From JADKCL01 sp046050405 (GTDB lineage: Bacteria > Bacteroidota > Bacteroidia > J057 > JADKCL01), in NCBI GenBank assembly GCA_046050405.1, contig JBJOPY010000293.1, positions 1-6,566 of the forward strand: a stretch of DNA of 6,566 bases, in the 5' to 3' direction. Made by a program: the position numbers and the translations under genes. Under the pieces are notes generated by a model. It saw only the letters and a program-made list of their open reading frames with translations. It did no database searches and was not told the origin of the DNA. Each line of letters opens with the position of its first letter. The stretch's first letter is position 1. Shown here piece after piece: positions 6,217-6,566 of the stretch.

Positions 6217-6507
6217 GTATCCACCCGCTAAACCCCGTGTAGGTCGGGCCAGTTTTTTTGCAGGGGGGAGGAGTTCGTGGAGCCTGTTGACGGGGTGGTC
6301 CGGCAGTCGCTGGAGGACTGCGTGGAGCCATTTGAGGGGTTCCATGCCGTTGAGCTTGCAGGTTGCGAAGAAGGAGTAGACCATGGCAAGGCGTCTGGCG
6401 CCCTCATGCGATCCTGCGAAGAGGTAGTTCTTGCGTCCGAGGGCGACGGGCCGGATGAGGTTCTCGATGGGGTTGTTGTCGATCCCGAGCTCGCCGTCGC
6501 CGTGGGC
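6184..6507 (-). pseudogene. IS66-family transposase, C-terminal fragment
   Basis: The minus-strand frame reads GELGIDNNPIENLIRP, then VALGRKNYLFAGSHEGARR and LAMVYSFFATCKLNG, then LKWLHAVLQRLPDHPVN and RLHELLPP. This is the end of the IS66 DDE transposase domain (the Glu of DNNPIEN, codon 6465-6463, is presumably the catalytic E) and the following IS66_C region. About 100 residues remain of a protein usually near 500, so it cannot transpose. The sequence departs from the family after ELLPP, and the frame runs into the RHS remnant until TGA at 6186-6184, so the natural C-terminus may have been altered. Upstream, the reading changes character near 6507, where plus-strand coding of a different type begins. 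Confidence 0.88.
6217..6507 (-). mobile_element. Remnant of an IS66-family insertion sequence
   Basis: The element's transposase-distal end seems to lie near 6217. The plus strand there reads GTATCCACCCGCTAAACC, loosely like IS66 ends that start GTAA and contain a similar motif. RHS-like coding resumes immediately on the other side. The other end, including orfA/tnpB and most of tnpC, is missing: the element stops near 6507 against unrelated sequence. Neither paired terminal repeats nor the 8-bp target duplication typical of the family can be checked, so the 6217 boundary is tentative. Confidence 0.6.
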
Positions 6508-6566
6508 TGTTCGCCAATGAGAAGCCGGTGCCAGACGGGATCTACTACTTCACCCTGGAGTTTGGC
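6508..6566 (+). CDS. Fragment resembling a gliding-motility / type IX sorting (CHU_C-like) C-terminal domain
   Basis: The plus-strand frame with codons from 6510 reads FANEKPVPDGIYYFTLEFG and runs off the window. It resembles the end of the CHU_C or T9SS type B sorting domain, whose consensus has W-x-G, then GKPLPDGTYYYVLE. These domains sit at the extreme C-terminus of large secreted proteins in Bacteroidota and direct export by the type IX system. Only some 19 codons are visible and the expected upstream part is replaced by IS66 sequence, so this is probably a 5'-truncated remnant. The call rests on a short motif and memory of the family. Confidence 0.4.

Noticed and set aside
1..6566. tRNA, rRNA, CRISPR array or phage-type attachment sites
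   Set aside because: No T-loop/anticodon pattern, no rRNA-like stretch, and no regularly spaced direct repeats were seen on either strand.

Overview
The window looks like GC-rich chromosomal DNA from a member of the Bacteroidota. The best evidence is upstream of the thiolase gene: TTTG, 19 bases, then TAATTTTG. This matches the -33/-7 promoter consensus (TTTG-N19-TAnnTTTG) peculiar to that phylum. The gene content agrees: a leukotriene-A4-hydrolase-type M1 aminopeptidase, a secreted protein of a type I know mainly as 'hypothetical' in Bacteroidota, and, at the right edge, a short stretch resembling a gliding-motility/type IX sorting (CHU_C-like) domain. No rRNA, tRNA or CRISPR array was seen.

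Layout. (1) Positions 2-2187, plus strand: the 3' part of an M1 zinc aminopeptidase gene that begins before the window, joined by an ATGA overlap to a short-chain dehydrogenase/reductase whose tail resembles DprE2-type reductases. (2) 2188-2355: a convergent gap with small hairpins and a 12-bp palindrome. (3) 2356-4972, minus strand: an acetyl-CoA acetyltransferase (thiolase) with a recognisable promoter and ribosome binding site, followed by a secreted protein of unknown function. The gap between them holds a 41-nt hairpin with an 18-bp stem. (4) 4973-5572: largely non-coding DNA, AT-rich in its first part, with several palindromes, a promoter-like box and a well-formed plus-strand intrinsic terminator that has no obvious gene upstream. 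This could be a small-RNA locus. (5) 5573-6566: a decayed accessory region. An RHS/YD-repeat gene remnant on the minus strand carries one nonsense codon and two frameshifts. It abuts the C-terminal piece of an IS66-family transposase, which in turn abuts a plus-strand CHU_C-like fragment running off the window.

The aminopeptidase and SDR are probably co-transcribed. The thiolase (acetoacetyl-CoA metabolism) and the secreted protein may share a transcript, with the hairpin between them possibly setting relative expression; nothing shows that they work in one pathway. The right-hand kilobase is a rearrangement scar rather than a working system. I found no convincing complete new system. The strongest leads are the orphan terminator with its possible RNA, the intergenic hairpin, and the three-part junction at the right end.
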